From Caldilineaceae bacterium (lineage in GTDB: Bacteria > Chloroflexota > Anaerolineae > Caldilineales > Caldilineaceae), in NCBI GenBank assembly GCA_026989655.1, contig JALSIX010000138.1:1-40946 (forward strand): a stretch of DNA of 40,946 nt. Direction: 5' to 3'. Made by a program: the position numbers and the translations under genes. This document shows positions 29,993 to 39,163 of this stretch, one piece after another (positions within the stretch are counted from its first letter, which is position 1; each line of letters opens with the position of its first letter). The notes under the pieces are model-generated. The model was given only the letters and a program-made list of their open reading frames with translations. It had not been told where the DNA came from and did not search any database.

Positions 29993-31812
29993 GCTCCCCT
30001 CCCGGTCATCCAAGCTGGTGGGCGGTGCTGGCCCTGCTGTTCCTCCTGGGAGCAGGAGGAACAGCGGCTGCCGAGAGGGAGCCCCCTGGGCCGGCCCCGG
30101 TGGCGCCCCCATTGGCCAAGGAGCTGGCCCGGGCCCAGGGGCCTGTCTCCTTCCTGGTGATCCTGTCCGAACAGCCGGACCCGGTGGGCTACCTGGCCCA
30201 GCAGGGTCTCTCCCGGAGCCATCCTCGGATCCGGGCCCAGGCCCTCTACACCTACCTGACGACCTTTGCCGCCCGCCGTCAGGCTGCCCTGCGGGCCTGG
30301 TTGGACGCCCAAGGGGTGCCCTACCGGGCCTTCTACGTGGTCAACGCGCTGGAGGTGACCGGGGATGCCGGGCTGGTGGCTGCCCTGCGTCGCCGACCCG
30401 AGGTGGGCCGGCTGGTGGCCAACCCTCGGGTGGCCCTGCAGCCGCCCACGCCGGTGGCCTCTCGGACCGCGGTCCTGCCCGACATCCCCTACGGCATCCG
30501 CTACACCCGCGCCCCCCAGGTGTGGCTCCAGGGCTACCGGGGCCAGGGCATTGTGGTGGCCAGCCAGGATACCGGGGTGGACTGGGAACACCCAGCCCTG
30601 AAACCCCGCTACCGGGGCTGGGATCCGGCGACCCGGACCGTGGACCATAGGTACAACTGGTACGACGCCTGGGGCGCGGCCGGCCGGCCGACCCGCTGCG
30701 CTCCGGATCCCCAGGTGCCCTGCGACGACAACGGCCACGGCACCCACACGGTGGGCACCATGGTGGGCTCGGATCCCGGGAGCCCCACGGGCAACCAGGT
30801 GGGCATGGCCCCAGAGGCCCGCTGGATCGGCTGCCGCAACATGAACCGAGGCGTGGGCACACCGGCCAGCTACATGGCCTGCTTCCAGTTCTTCCTGGCT
30901 CCCCACCCCCAGGACGGGGATCCTTTCACCGAAGGCGATCCGGCCCGGGCCCCTCACGTGATCAACAACTCCTGGTACTGCCCACCCGAGGAGGGCTGCG
31001 ACTACGAGACCCTGCGCCAGGTGGTGCAGACCGTGGACGCGGCCGGGATCCTGGTGGTGGGTTCCGGAGGGAACAACGGCCCCGAGTGTGCCTCCGTCCG
31101 CTACCCCATCGGCGCCTATCCCGAGGTCTTCAGCGTGGCCGCCCACAACGCCACCGGACAGATCGCGTACTTCAGCAGCCGGGGCCCGGTGGCCGTGGAC
31201 GGCAGCCGCCGGCGCAAGCCAGACCTCAGCGCCCCAGGGGTGGACGTGGTCTCCACCCTGCCGGGAGGCCAGTTCGGCGCGGCCAGCGGCACCAGCATGG
31301 CCGCGCCCCATGTGGCCGGCGCGGCGGCCCTCCTCTGGTCCGCAGCCCCCCGCCTGGTGGGCCAACTGGACGAGACCCGCCGGCTCCTGGCCGGAAGCGC
31401 GACGCCGGTGCTCGACGGCCAGTGCGAGCCCGACGGAGAGGCCCGAAGCCCCAACAACGTCTACGGCTATGGCCGGCTGGACGTGGCCGCCGCGGTGGCC
31501 ATGGCCCTGGCCCCAGCCCAGCTCACCGTCCAGGTGGTCATGTCGGATGGCCGCCCGGCCACCAACGTCCCCGTCCACATCGTGGACACCCGCACCGGCG
31601 CCCTGGACCGGGCCATCACCGGGCCGGACGGTCGGGCCGTGTTCCCGCGGGTCTACGCAGGCACATACCGGGTCCGGGTGGACCGCTTCGGTGTGGACAC
31701 CCAGGAGACCGTGTCGTTGGCCCTGGGCGAGCAGGCGGAGATCACCCTGGTGCAGCCCTACGCGCTGCTCCTCTTCCCGGTGTACGGGCCCGGGCCCCAC
31801 GGCTCCCGATGA
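29989..31812 (+). CDS. Secreted S8 serine protease, bacillopeptidase F-like
   Basis: This 607-residue exported protease has a signal peptide (about 10-28) and a propeptide region (about 30-155). The subtilisin domain has D194 (SQDTGVDW), H250 (NGHGTHT) and S436 (SGTSMAAPH), with NNSWYCPPEEGCDYE typical of bacillopeptidase F-like subtilases. Cysteines at 281, 298, 331 and 337 and others may form disulfides. A carboxypeptidase-regulatory-like beta domain (about 510-590) closes the protein. The ATG overlaps the nuclease stop as ATGA. The next feature on the right is the tRNA-Gln terminator, on the other strand. Together with the nuclease it suggests co-produced extracellular scavenging enzymes. 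Confidence 0.9.
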   Translation: MSSPPGHPSWWAVLALLFLLGAGGTAAAEREPPGPAPVAPPLAKELARAQGPVSFLVILSEQPDPVGYLAQQGLSRSHPRIRAQALYTYLTTFAARRQAALRAWLDAQGVPYRAFYVVNALEVTGDAGLVAALRRRPEVGRLVANPRVALQPPTPVASRTAVLPDIPYGIRYTRAPQVWLQGYRGQGIVVASQDTGVDWEHPALKPRYRGWDPATRTVDHRYNWYDAWGAAGRPTRCAPDPQVPCDDNGHGTHTVGTMVGSDPGSPTGNQVGMAPEARWIGCRNMNRGVGTPASYMACFQFFLAPHPQDGDPFTEGDPARAPHVINNSWYCPPEEGCDYETLRQVVQTVDAAGILVVGSGGNNGPECASVRYPIGAYPEVFSVAAHNATGQIAYFSSRGPVAVDGSRRRKPDLSAPGVDVVSTLPGGQFGAASGTSMAAPHVAGAAALLWSAAPRLVGQLDETRRLLAGSATPVLDGQCEPDGEARSPNNVYGYGRLDVAAAVAMALAPAQLTVQVVMSDGRPATNVPVHIVDTRTGALDRAITGPDGRAVFPRVYAGTYRVRVDRFGVDTQETVSLALGEQAEITLVQPYALLLFPVYGPGPHGSR

Positions 31813-31861
31813 GACCCATGGAAGAGCTCCCTGAGAGAGCCCACATGAAACCAACCCACAT

Positions 31862-31902
31862 AAAACCCCAAAAACCAAGGGCCGCTACCAAGGTAGCGGC
31901 CC
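31862..31902 (-). terminator. Rho-independent terminator of tRNA-Gln
   Basis: An 11-bp stem GGGCCGCTACC/GGTAGCGGCCC (31879-31902) around AA is followed on the minus strand by T-rich sequence (TTGGTTTTTGGGGTTTT). It starts 9 nt after the tRNA CCA. Confidence 0.85.
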
Positions 31903-31910
31903 CTCCGCGT

Positions 31911-31985
31911 TGGCTGGGGGACAGGGACTCGAACCCCGACCACCTGATCCAGAGTCAGGCGTTCTGCCGATTAAACTATCCCCCA
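31911..31985 (-). tRNA. tRNA-Gln (anticodon CTG), CCA encoded
   Basis: The 7-bp acceptor stem pairs 31979-31985 with 31915-31921. The discriminator is G and CCA is encoded at 31911-31913. The anticodon stem CCTGA/TCAGG holds loop CTCTGGA with anticodon CTG, which reads CAG, the preferred glutamine codon of this GC-rich genome. The T arm GGTTCGAGTCC is normal. Confidence 0.95.
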
Positions 31986-32031
31986 ATATTCGGTCTTCCC
32001 GATCTGTCCTGCTCATCCATCCACTGTCCCC

Positions 32032-32061
32032 ATTGTACACCACAGGGGGCCGGCCGTGCAA
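32032..32061 (-). promoter_or_regulatory. Promoter of tRNA-Gln
   Basis: On the minus strand TTGCAC (32056-32061), 18 nt, TACAAT (32032-32037). It lies between the trmFO stop and the tRNA and gives a precursor leader of about 40 nt. Confidence 0.7.
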
Positions 32062-32082
32062 AACCGGGGCCCCGGTGTGGGG

Positions 32083-33462
32083 CTACCCGTCCAGGGCCGG
32101 GACCGGGGGCGCCGGCTCCGGATAGGCCAGGGGTTGGAAACCTGTCTCGGCCAGGAACCGTTCCAGGGCCCGCCGGCCTCGCTCCGCGTAGGCCGCGTAG
32201 CGCCGCTTCTTGCCGCGGACCCGGGGTACCAGCTCGGGCAACAGCCCCATGTTGGCCTTCATGGGCTGGAAGTCCCTGGGCTCTGCGTGGGTGATGTAGT
32301 GCAGCAACGCGCCCACCATGGTCTCCCGGGGGAAGACCAGCAGAGGCTCGCCCCGCAGGAGCCGGGCCAGGTTGATCCCGGCCACCAACCCGCCCATCGC
32401 GCTGCCCACGTAGCCCTCGGTGCCGGTGATCTGCCCGGCAAAGAAGAGGTCCGGTCGGGTTCGGAACTGGAGGGTGGGGCGGAGGAGGGTAGGGCTGTTG
32501 ATGAAGGTGTTGCGGTGCATCTGGCCCAGGCGCACGAACTCCGCGTGCTCCAGGCCCGGGATCATGCGCAGGATCTCCTTCTGCGCGCCCCACCTGATGT
32601 TGGTCTGGAAGCCCACCATGTTGTAGAGGGTGCCGGCCACGTTGTCCTGGCGGAGCTGGACCACCGCGTAGGGCCGTTTGCCCGTGCGGGGATCCCGCAG
32701 GCCCACCGGACGCATGGGGCCATAGGCCAGGGCGTCCAGGCCCCGGCTGGCCAGCACCTCGATGGGCATGCAGCCCTCGAAGTAGCGTTCCAGCTCCGCG
32801 TCGGCACCCTGGAGCTCGATCCGGGGCGCGGCCAGGAGCGCCCGGACAAAGGCCTCGTACTGGTCCCGGTCCATGGGACAGTTGATGTAGTCCCCCTGGT
32901 CGGATCCGTCCTGGCTGCGTCCCCAGCGGCTGGCCCGGAACGCGATGGACATGTCGATGCTCTCCGCGGTGACGATGGGCGCCATCGCGTCGTAGAAGTA
33001 GAGGTACTTCCCGGTGAGCTTCTGCAGCTCCTGGGTCAGCCCGTCGCTGGTCAGGGGCCCGGTGGCCACGATCACCGGGCCTTCCGGAACCCGGGTCACC
33101 TCCTCCCGGATCACCTGGATGTTGGGGTGGCCCTGGATCCGTTCGGTGATCTCCGCCGCGAACTCCTCCCGGCTCACGGCCAGCGCGCTGCCCGCGGGCA
33201 GCGCGTGCCGGTAGGCCACCCGGATCACCAGGCTGCCCAGCCGGATCATCTCCCCCTTGAGCATGCCCAGGGCCCGATCCGGCAAGGTGCTGCCCATGGA
33301 GTTGCTGCAGACCAGCTCGGCCAGCCGGTCGGTCACATGGGCCGGGGTGGAACGCTTGGGCCGCATCTCGTACAGATGGACCCGGTATCCCCGGTTGGCC
33401 AACTGCCACGCGGCCTCGGTTCCGGCCAGCCCCCCGCCGATGACGGTGACGGTCTCGGTCAT
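32083..33462 (-). CDS. trmFO: Methylenetetrahydrofolate-tRNA-(uracil-5-)-methyltransferase TrmFO
   Basis: TrmFO makes 5-methyluridine at position 54 of tRNA using methylenetetrahydrofolate and FAD. The 459-residue product starts with the dinucleotide-binding [17 protein letters not shown]. It then has the TrmFO/GidA-family elements [15 protein letters not shown] (the conserved cysteine region), [26 protein letters not shown] and [10 protein letters not shown]. Its length is normal. The ATG at 33462 is preceded by GAGG and by a strong promoter at 33522-33550. Neighbouring tRNA-Gln has its own promoter. Confidence 0.95.
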   Translation of the reverse strand: MTETVTVIGGGLAGTEAAWQLANRGYRVHLYEMRPKRSTPAHVTDRLAELVCSNSMGSTLPDRALGMLKGEMIRLGSLVIRVAYRHALPAGSALAVSREEFAAEITERIQGHPNIQVIREEVTRVPEGPVIVATGPLTSDGLTQELQKLTGKYLYFYDAMAPIVTAESIDMSIAFRASRWGRSQDGSDQGDYINCPMDRDQYEAFVRALLAAPRIELQGADAELERYFEGCMPIEVLASRGLDALAYGPMRPVGLRDPRTGKRPYAVVQLRQDNVAGTLYNMVGFQTNIRWGAQKEILRMIPGLEHAEFVRLGQMHRNTFINSPTLLRPTLQFRTRPDLFFAGQITGTEGYVGSAMGGLVAGINLARLLRGEPLLVFPRETMVGALLHYITHAEPRDFQPMKANMGLLPELVPRVRGKKRRYAAYAERGRRALERFLAETGFQPLAYPEPAPPVPALDG

Positions 33463-33521
33463 GGTCCCATGGTACCTCTATGGATTCCGACAGCCAGAGC
33501 GCTACCTGACGGTATCCAGTG

Positions 33522-33550
33522 ATTCTAGCAGAGGGGTGCGGACAGGTCAA
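33522..33550 (-). promoter_or_regulatory. Promoter of trmFO
   Basis: On the minus strand TTGACC (33545-33550), 17 nt, TAGAAT (33522-33527) with a TG extended -10. It lies back to back with the pdp promoter. Confidence 0.75.
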
Positions 33551-33580
33551 AAGCCGGGACGATCGTTTTCCCGGCCCCAC

Positions 33581-33609
33581 TTGCCTCTCCTCCGCTTTCG
33601 CGGTACCCT
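33581..33609 (+). promoter_or_regulatory. Promoter of pyrimidine-nucleoside phosphorylase
   Basis: TTGCCT (33581-33586), 17 nt, TACCCT (33604-33609), 57 nt before the ATG at 33667. The -10 box is imperfect. Confidence 0.5.
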
Positions 33610-33666
33610 TTCTCCGACGAACCCACCGGCCCTCTGCATCCAGACATCCAGGGAAGAAGCCGAGCC

Positions 33667-35007
33667 ATGCCCACATCCTCCCTCAGCCTGAACCCGGTCC
33701 AGATCATCGTCAAGAAGCGAGACGGCGGCGAACACACCCGGGAGGAGCTCCGCGCCTTCATCGACGGCTTCGTCCGGGGCGAGATCCCGGACTACCAGGT
33801 GGCGGCCTGGGCCATGGCCGTCTACTTCCAGGGCATGACCCCGCGGGAGACCACAGAGCTCACCCTGGCCATGGCCGAGAGCGGCGACACCCTGGATCCC
33901 CACTCTGGGCTGCCGCCGGGCACCCGGGTGGTGGACAAGCACTCCAGCGGCGGCGTGGGCGACAAGACCTCCCTGGTGGTCGGGCCGGTGGTCGCGTCCT
34001 ACGGCCTGCCCGTGGGCAAGATGAGCGGCCGGGGCCTGAGCTACACCGGCGGCACCATCGACAAGCTGGAGAGCATCCCCGGCTGGACCGCGGAGCTGAG
34101 CGAGGCCCGGTTCCGCCGCCAGCTCCAGGAGGTGGGGCTGGTCATCGCCGCGCAGACCGCCAACCTGGCCCCCGCGGACAAACAGCTCTATGCCCTCCGG
34201 GACGTCACCGGCACCGTGCCCAGCATTCCCCTCATCGCCAGCAGCATCATGAGCAAGAAGCTGGCTGTCCAGGCCGATGCCCTGGTCCTGGACGTGAAGT
34301 GCGGCCGAGGGGCCTTCATGGAGACGCTGGACCAGGCCCAGGCGCTGGGCCAGCTCATGGTGGCCATTGGCCAGGGAGCCGGCCGGGACGTCACCGCGCT
34401 CATCACCCAGATGGAACAGCCCCTGGGCCGCGCGGTGGGCAACGCCCTGGAGGTACGGGAGGCCATTGAGACCCTCCAGGGCCAGGGACCGGCCGATTTC
34501 GTGGAGCTGGTGGAACACGTGGCCGGGGAGATGCTCTACCTGGGGAACCGGGCCCCAGACCCCCAGGCCGGGGCCCAGATGGCCCGCCAGGCCCTCCAGG
34601 ACGGCCGGGCCTGGGCCAAGTTCCGGGAGTTCGTGGCCGCCCAAGGCGGGGATGTGGGCTACGTGGACGCGCCCGAGCGCCTGCCCACCGCGCCCCTCCA
34701 GGTACCGGTCACCGCGGAGACGGATGGCGTGGTCCACCGGGTGGATGCCCGGGCCGTGGGCCTCGCGGTGGTCCACCTGGGTGGGGGGCGCACCCGGAAG
34801 GGCCAGGCCGTCGACCACCGGGTGGGGGTGATGGTCCAGGCCAAGGTGGGCGATCCCGTGGCCGCCGGAGACCTGCTGTGCGTGGTCCACGGGGCCGACG
34901 AGGCCTCGGTCCAGGAGGCCTCGGACCGGCTGAAGGCCGCCTACACCCTGGCGCCGGAGCCGACCCCGGGGCTCCCTGTCCTCCTGAAGCGTCTGGGCGG
35001 ACGATAG
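33667..35007 (+). CDS. pdp: Pyrimidine-nucleoside (thymidine) phosphorylase
   Basis: The enzyme splits thymidine, uridine or deoxyuridine with phosphate to the base and (deoxy)ribose 1-phosphate, for nucleoside salvage in the cytoplasm. The 446-residue protein shows all family segments: the N-terminal helical domain with [17 protein letters not shown], phosphate-binding [32 protein letters not shown], and the C-terminal alpha/beta domain with [18 protein letters not shown]. Length and motifs are normal. deoA-type and pdp-type enzymes are not separable by eye. No deoxyribose-phosphate aldolase or cytidine deaminase gene is adjacent. It may use nucleosides released by the nuclease encoded nearby, but they are separate transcripts. 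Confidence 0.93.
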   Translation: MPTSSLSLNPVQIIVKKRDGGEHTREELRAFIDGFVRGEIPDYQVAAWAMAVYFQGMTPRETTELTLAMAESGDTLDPHSGLPPGTRVVDKHSSGGVGDKTSLVVGPVVASYGLPVGKMSGRGLSYTGGTIDKLESIPGWTAELSEARFRRQLQEVGLVIAAQTANLAPADKQLYALRDVTGTVPSIPLIASSIMSKKLAVQADALVLDVKCGRGAFMETLDQAQALGQLMVAIGQGAGRDVTALITQMEQPLGRAVGNALEVREAIETLQGQGPADFVELVEHVAGEMLYLGNRAPDPQAGAQMARQALQDGRAWAKFREFVAAQGGDVGYVDAPERLPTAPLQVPVTAETDGVVHRVDARAVGLAVVHLGGGRTRKGQAVDHRVGVMVQAKVGDPVAAGDLLCVVHGADEASVQEASDRLKAAYTLAPEPTPGLPVLLKRLGGR

Positions 35008-35031
35008 AGCACGTCGCCCTCCAGGCCCAGC

Positions 35032-36237
35032 CTACCACACCACCCGGCTTCGCTCCTCCAACACGGTCCGGTAGAGCTCCAGGGTGGCCCGCGCGATCAG
35101 GGGCCACGCGTAGCAGTTGTGCACGTGGTTCAGGGCCTCCTCCCGCAGCCGCCGGGCCCGCTCCGGGTCCTGGAAGAGCTGCTCCACGGCCCAGGCGATG
35201 CTCTCCGGGCTGTTGGCCAACACGGTGATGCCCGTGTTCATGTGGCGGACCACCTCGCTCAGCCCCCCCACGCTGCTGGCGATGACGTTGCACCCCGCGG
35301 CCATGGCCTCCAGGGCCACGATGCCGAAGGGCTCGTAGATGCTGGGGAAGATGGCCGCGTCCACCGCGTTGTAGAGACAGTTCCGCTGCTCGTCGCTGAT
35401 GAAGCCCAGCAGCTCCACGGCATGGCCGATGCCCAGCTCGTCCACCAGGCCCTGCATCTGCTCGCTGTTCTTCCCCGCCACCAGCAGCCGCACATGGGGA
35501 TCCTTCGCCAGGATCAGGGGCATGGCGCGCAGGAGCACCGGCAGCCCCTTCTCCGGGGTGATGCGCCCCACGAAGAAGAGGAGCCGCTGGCCCTGGGGCG
35601 CGTACCGGCGACGCAGTCGTCCGATCTCCTCAGGAGGGCAGGCCTGCAGAGGGGCCGGGTTCACCGCATTGGGGATGATGCTCATCTTGTCCGAGGGCAC
35701 GGAGAAGTAGCCCTGGAGCTCCCCGGCCATGTAGCCGCTGCACACGATGATCCGCCAGGCCTCGTAGCACAGCTCCCACTCCAGCTGGTTGATCTGGCGG
35801 CTCAGCTCCGTGGGCAGGTGGGATTGGTGTCGCCCCCGCTCCGTGGCGTGGACCGTGGCCACCAGAGGCACCTTCCAACGATGCTTCAGGTGGATCCCCG
35901 CCCGGGCCACCAGCCAGTCGTGGACGTGGACCAGGTGGAACGGAGCGGCCTCGGCCAGTTCCAGGGCCTTCCGCTCCAGCACATGGTTGGCCTCCATCAC
36001 GCTGTTGAACATGTCCTGGGGGTCCATGGGCGGCACGTCCACCCGGTGGATCCAAGCCCGGCCGTTCAATTCCTCGACCGCGGGGCCGTCCGCCAGCCGG
36101 GTGGTGAGGAGATCCAGCCGAAAGCCCGGCTCCGCCTCGGCCAGCTCCGCCAGGGTGGGCACCAGCTCGGCCACATGCTTGCCCATGCCGCCCACCACGT
36201 ACGGCGGATACTCCCACGAGATCATCAACACCCGCAT
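35032..36237 (-). CDS. GT4-family glycosyltransferase (glycogen/starch-synthase-like GT-B fold)
   Basis: This 401-residue cytoplasmic glycosyltransferase begins RVLMISWEYPPYVVGGMGKHV, the N-terminal glycine-rich loop of bacterial glycogen synthase-like GT4/GT5 enzymes. It has HVHDWL, a FVGRITPEKGLPVLL strand-helix and the donor-site E-x7-E motif in EPFGIVALEAMAAG. The donor could be ADP- or UDP-glucose or another nucleotide sugar; the product could be an alpha-glucan or a surface glycan. The ATG at 36237 was chosen because AGGAG lies 7 nt upstream; the ATG at 36243 is too close to it. It has its own promoter and converges with pdp at 24 nt distance without overlap. Confidence 0.88.
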   Translation of the reverse strand: MRVLMISWEYPPYVVGGMGKHVAELVPTLAELAEAEPGFRLDLLTTRLADGPAVEELNGRAWIHRVDVPPMDPQDMFNSVMEANHVLERKALELAEAAPFHLVHVHDWLVARAGIHLKHRWKVPLVATVHATERGRHQSHLPTELSRQINQLEWELCYEAWRIIVCSGYMAGELQGYFSVPSDKMSIIPNAVNPAPLQACPPEEIGRLRRRYAPQGQRLLFFVGRITPEKGLPVLLRAMPLILAKDPHVRLLVAGKNSEQMQGLVDELGIGHAVELLGFISDEQRNCLYNAVDAAIFPSIYEPFGIVALEAMAAGCNVIASSVGGLSEVVRHMNTGITVLANSPESIAWAVEQLFQDPERARRLREEALNHVHNCYAWPLIARATLELYRTVLEERSRVVW

Positions 36238-36345
36238 GGCCATCTCCTGGAACGCCCGGCTCTCCATGGCCCTACGCGCTCCCGTCGCCCCATGGAGAGG
36301 GACGTTGCGCAATGCGTCATGGTTCCTGGATGGGCACGATGGAAG

Positions 36346-36374
36346 ATTGTAGCCAACCGGGGACGATTCGGCAA
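36346..36374 (-). promoter_or_regulatory. Promoter of the GT4 glycosyltransferase
   Basis: On the minus strand TTGCCG (36369-36374), 17 nt, TACAAT (36346-36351). The leader is about 100 nt. It lies just after the stop region of the upstream lipoprotein gene (36410). Confidence 0.7.
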
Positions 36375-36409
36375 ATCGAGTGGACGCGGGGGGGCCTCTT
36401 GAGGGCGGC

Positions 36410-37375
36410 CTATGGAGGCCGTTCCAGGGGCTGGAACTGGAAGGACCAGGCAGCGAAGTCCGGGCCCGGGGCTCCCCGGAGATGGGCCACCGCGGCCCGG
36501 CCGGCCCAGTAGGTCAGGTAACCCAGGGGGGACTGGCCCGGATGGGCCTCCTGCCATGCCGGGAAGTCCGGCCCCAGCCATCCCCCCCACTGGAGGGCTC
36601 CCCAGGCCAGGCCGGCGGCCTGGAGCCGCTGCACCAGCACCGGATCCGCGCTCCAAGGAGTGAGCCACACGGGCGTCTCCGGCTGTCGGGCCCACAGGAC
36701 CTCCAGGTAGGCCACCGCGTCCTCGCCGGTGCCCAACCACAGGACCGCGTGGTCTGGGGCCACGTCCTGGGGCCGGTCGCTCGGCTGCACGGGCCCCTCC
36801 ACCGCGGTCCTCCACTCGGCGGCAGACCATCTCGGCCATCCCGGGATCCATCCGGCCAGCACCAGCCCCGCGGCCCCTTGGGCCTGGGCCTGGGCCCACA
36901 CCGCCTCCACCCAGCCCACGGCCCAGGCCGGATGGGGATCGTCCGGACGAGGGGGAAAGGGCAGGCGGTAGGGAAGCAGCCACAGCCGGGGGGTCGCGGC
37001 CAGGGCCGGGGCCGCCCCGGCGGCCGTGTCCGGCCGCATGGGCCCGATGAGGGCCCGAACCGCGGGATCCACCAGGACCTTGGCTGTGGCCCGGGCCGCG
37101 GCCTGGGGCTCGCCGCTGCTGTCCAGGGCCAGGGGGAGGAGGGCCGGTGACCCGACGGGCGCCGTGCCGATGGCGGCCCGCAGGCCATCCAATGCGGCAT
37201 ACCCCGTCTGGCGGTAGACCCCTTCGAAGGGAGCCACCAGCCCGATCTTCGCGACGGCCGGCACCGAACGCCAGGCCGGAGGGGGGGCACAGCCGGCCAG
37301 GAGGAGCACCAGGAAGAGGGCCAAGGAGCACCCGAGAGAGGCGGTGGTCGGCCGCTGGGTCCTTGCCGGGTTCAC
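36410..37375 (-). CDS. Periplasmic-binding-fold lipoprotein (branched-chain amino acid binding-protein-like)
   Basis: This 321-residue protein has a lipoprotein signal with lipobox LAGC (C29), then [24 protein letters not shown], which matches the start of type 1 periplasmic-binding-fold proteins of the LivJ/Peripla_BP_6 group. Two alternating alpha-beta lobes follow. It should sit on the outer face of the membrane and bind a small ligand. The start is GTG at 37375, overlapping the mltG stop as GTGA; the long in-frame extension upstream is a shadow of mltG. No permease or ATPase gene is nearby, so it may serve a distant transporter or act as a sensor. It is the last gene of the alaS operon. 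Confidence 0.78.
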   Translation of the reverse strand: MNPARTQRPTTASLGCSLALFLVLLLAGCAPPPAWRSVPAVAKIGLVAPFEGVYRQTGYAALDGLRAAIGTAPVGSPALLPLALDSSGEPQAAARATAKVLVDPAVRALIGPMRPDTAAGAAPALAATPRLWLLPYRLPFPPRPDDPHPAWAVGWVEAVWAQAQAQGAAGLVLAGWIPGWPRWSAAEWRTAVEGPVQPSDRPQDVAPDHAVLWLGTGEDAVAYLEVLWARQPETPVWLTPWSADPVLVQRLQAAGLAWGALQWGGWLGPDFPAWQEAHPGQSPLGYLTYWAGRAAVAHLRGAPGPDFAAWSFQFQPLERPP

Positions 37376-38664
37376 GGGCGGTAGCCGTAGATCTGCAGGT
37401 TCCGCTGGTGCTCGGCCAGGGTCTCCGCGAAGACGTGGCGACCGTCCTCGCCGGTGGCCAGGAAGAAACAGTAGGCGGTCTGGGCCGGATTGCGGGTGGC
37501 CTGGATGGCATTCAGGCCAGGGTTCGCGATGGGGCCCGGTGGCAGCCCGGGGTGCAGGTAGGTGTTGTAGGGGCTGACCACCTGGAGGTAGTCCTCCACC
37601 CGCTCCGGCTTCCACCACCAGTTGCCCGGCTCCCCCCGGGCGTACTGGACCGTGGGGTCCGCCTGGAGGAAGTTGCCCCCCACCTCGTCCGCGCACGTGC
37701 CGTTGAGCCGGTTGAGGTAGACCCCCGCGATGAGGGGGCGCTCATCGGCCTGGACAGCCTCCCGCTCCACGATGCTGGCCAGGGTCAGGAGATCCCGGCC
37801 GCTCAGGCCGCTGCTGCCTCCCCGAAGCCCTTCCAGCCCCACCTTGGCCTCGAAGTTCTCCAGGAAGGGACGGAGCACCACCTCGGGCGAGGCCGCGTTG
37901 ACCGGGAACCGGTAGGTGTCGGGGAAGAGGTAGCCCTCCAGACTGGCCCCCTCGGGAAGGTCGCGCAGGAACTCGTAGTCCCGAAACAGCGCCAGGGTGC
38001 GGGGGTTGCGGACCGCGGTGAGGAAGCGCTCGCCGTCGATGACGTAGTTCTCGGCCAGCCGTTCCGCGATCTCCTCCGCGCGGAAGCCCTCGGGGATGGT
38101 CACCAGGATCTCCTCGAAGCGGGCCTCCTGGAGGGCCTCCGCGATCTCCGGCACGGTCATGGTCTCGGCCAGCATGAAGTTGCCCGCGGCCAGCCGCCGG
38201 TCCAGGCCCGTCACCCGCAGATAGAGGTTGAAGAGCTCCGCGTCCCGGATAAATCCCTGGGCCTCCAGCCGGGCAGCCACGAAACGGGCGGGCTCGCCCG
38301 GGATGATGGTGAAGGGCCGGGGCCGGGGATCCGTGCCCGCGGGGAGATAGAGCTCGTCCTCCCGCAGGCGCAGGTTGAAGGCCAGGATCCGCCGTTCGAT
38401 GTTCTCCGGCGTCAGAGCCCGCTCCTCCGCGTTGGGATCGATGAGGGCCACATCGATCTCGGTGGCTGCCCGGAACTGCTCCGCCAGGTGGGCCTGGGCC
38501 ACGGTCCAGGAGCCCCACAACACGGCCAGGACCGCGGCCAGGAACCCCACCCGAACGGCCAGCTCCAGCCGCACATCCGGCCGCTGTAGCCGCTCTCGCC
38601 AGGAAGGGGCCCCTGGCTTCCGGGCCGTGGACGCCCGCTGCAGGGGAAGGGCTCTACGGGACAT
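37372..38664 (-). CDS. mltG: Endolytic peptidoglycan transglycosylase MltG
   Basis: MltG cuts nascent peptidoglycan strands inside the chain and releases them from the membrane, limiting glycan length. The 430-residue protein has one N-terminal transmembrane helix (about 33-52) and a LysM-like region (about 118-165). The YceG catalytic domain carries [11 protein letters not shown] near 243 and LASIVEREA with the catalytic glutamate E300, then [20 protein letters not shown]. The ATG at 38664 overlaps the last codons of ruvX by 11 nt; a longer frame to 38718 lies wholly within ruvX. The gene after it starts on its stop codon (GTGA). Next to alaS and ruvX it is in a context found in many bacteria. 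Confidence 0.93.
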   Translation of the reverse strand: MSRRALPLQRASTARKPGAPSWRERLQRPDVRLELAVRVGFLAAVLAVLWGSWTVAQAHLAEQFRAATEIDVALIDPNAEERALTPENIERRILAFNLRLREDELYLPAGTDPRPRPFTIIPGEPARFVAARLEAQGFIRDAELFNLYLRVTGLDRRLAAGNFMLAETMTVPEIAEALQEARFEEILVTIPEGFRAEEIAERLAENYVIDGERFLTAVRNPRTLALFRDYEFLRDLPEGASLEGYLFPDTYRFPVNAASPEVVLRPFLENFEAKVGLEGLRGGSSGLSGRDLLTLASIVEREAVQADERPLIAGVYLNRLNGTCADEVGGNFLQADPTVQYARGEPGNWWWKPERVEDYLQVVSPYNTYLHPGLPPGPIANPGLNAIQATRNPAQTAYCFFLATGEDGRHVFAETLAEHQRNLQIYGYRP

Positions 38665-39163
38665 GGGTCTCGATCCGTCCAAAGCGTTCCTCCACGGGCT
38701 CGCCCCGTGCCAGGGCATCCAGGTAGCTGCGCAGGATCACGGCCGCGGCCACGGCGTCGTCCGGGGCTCCCCGGGCCGAGCCACCCCCCGATGCCCGGAG
38801 CTCCTGGGCCTCAAAGGTGCTGAGCCGCTCATCCCAGAGGACGATGGGCACGGAGCGCCCCAGGCGTGCCGCCAGGGCCCGGGCCAGACGCCGAGCCCAC
38901 CGACGCACCTCCCGGGCCTGGGGGCCCTCGCTGCCGTCCATGTTCAGGGGAAGGCCACAGACGATGGCCTGGGCCCCCTCCTGCTCCACCAGCCGGGCCA
39001 GGGCCTCGAAGTCCGCCTCCCGGCTGCGGCGGCGGAGGACGGCCAGGGGCCGCACGGTGATGCCCAGGGGATCGCAGGTGGCCACGCCGATGCGGGCTCG
39101 GCCCACGTCCAGCCCCAGGAGCTTGCCCGGCCTTCCCCGAGAGCCCGAGCCGGCGGTGCTCAC
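38654..39163 (-). CDS. ruvX: Putative Holliday junction resolvase / pre-16S rRNA nuclease YqgF (RuvX)
   Basis: This 169-residue RNase H-fold nuclease has [13 protein letters not shown] with the first catalytic Asp, [14 protein letters not shown] and WDERLST with the second acidic residue. [10 protein letters not shown] supplies the last Asp. YqgF family members mature the 5' end of 16S rRNA; Holliday-junction cleavage has also been proposed. The start is GTG at 39163 with AGGAGG at good spacing, overlapping the stop of the upstream gene as GTGA. The residues before the fold ([14 protein letters not shown]) are a short disordered leader. Confidence 0.92.
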   Translation of the reverse strand: MSTAGSGSRGRPGKLLGLDVGRARIGVATCDPLGITVRPLAVLRRRSREADFEALARLVEQEGAQAIVCGLPLNMDGSEGPQAREVRRWARRLARALAARLGRSVPIVLWDERLSTFEAQELRASGGGSARGAPDDAVAAAVILRSYLDALARGEPVEERFGRIETHVP

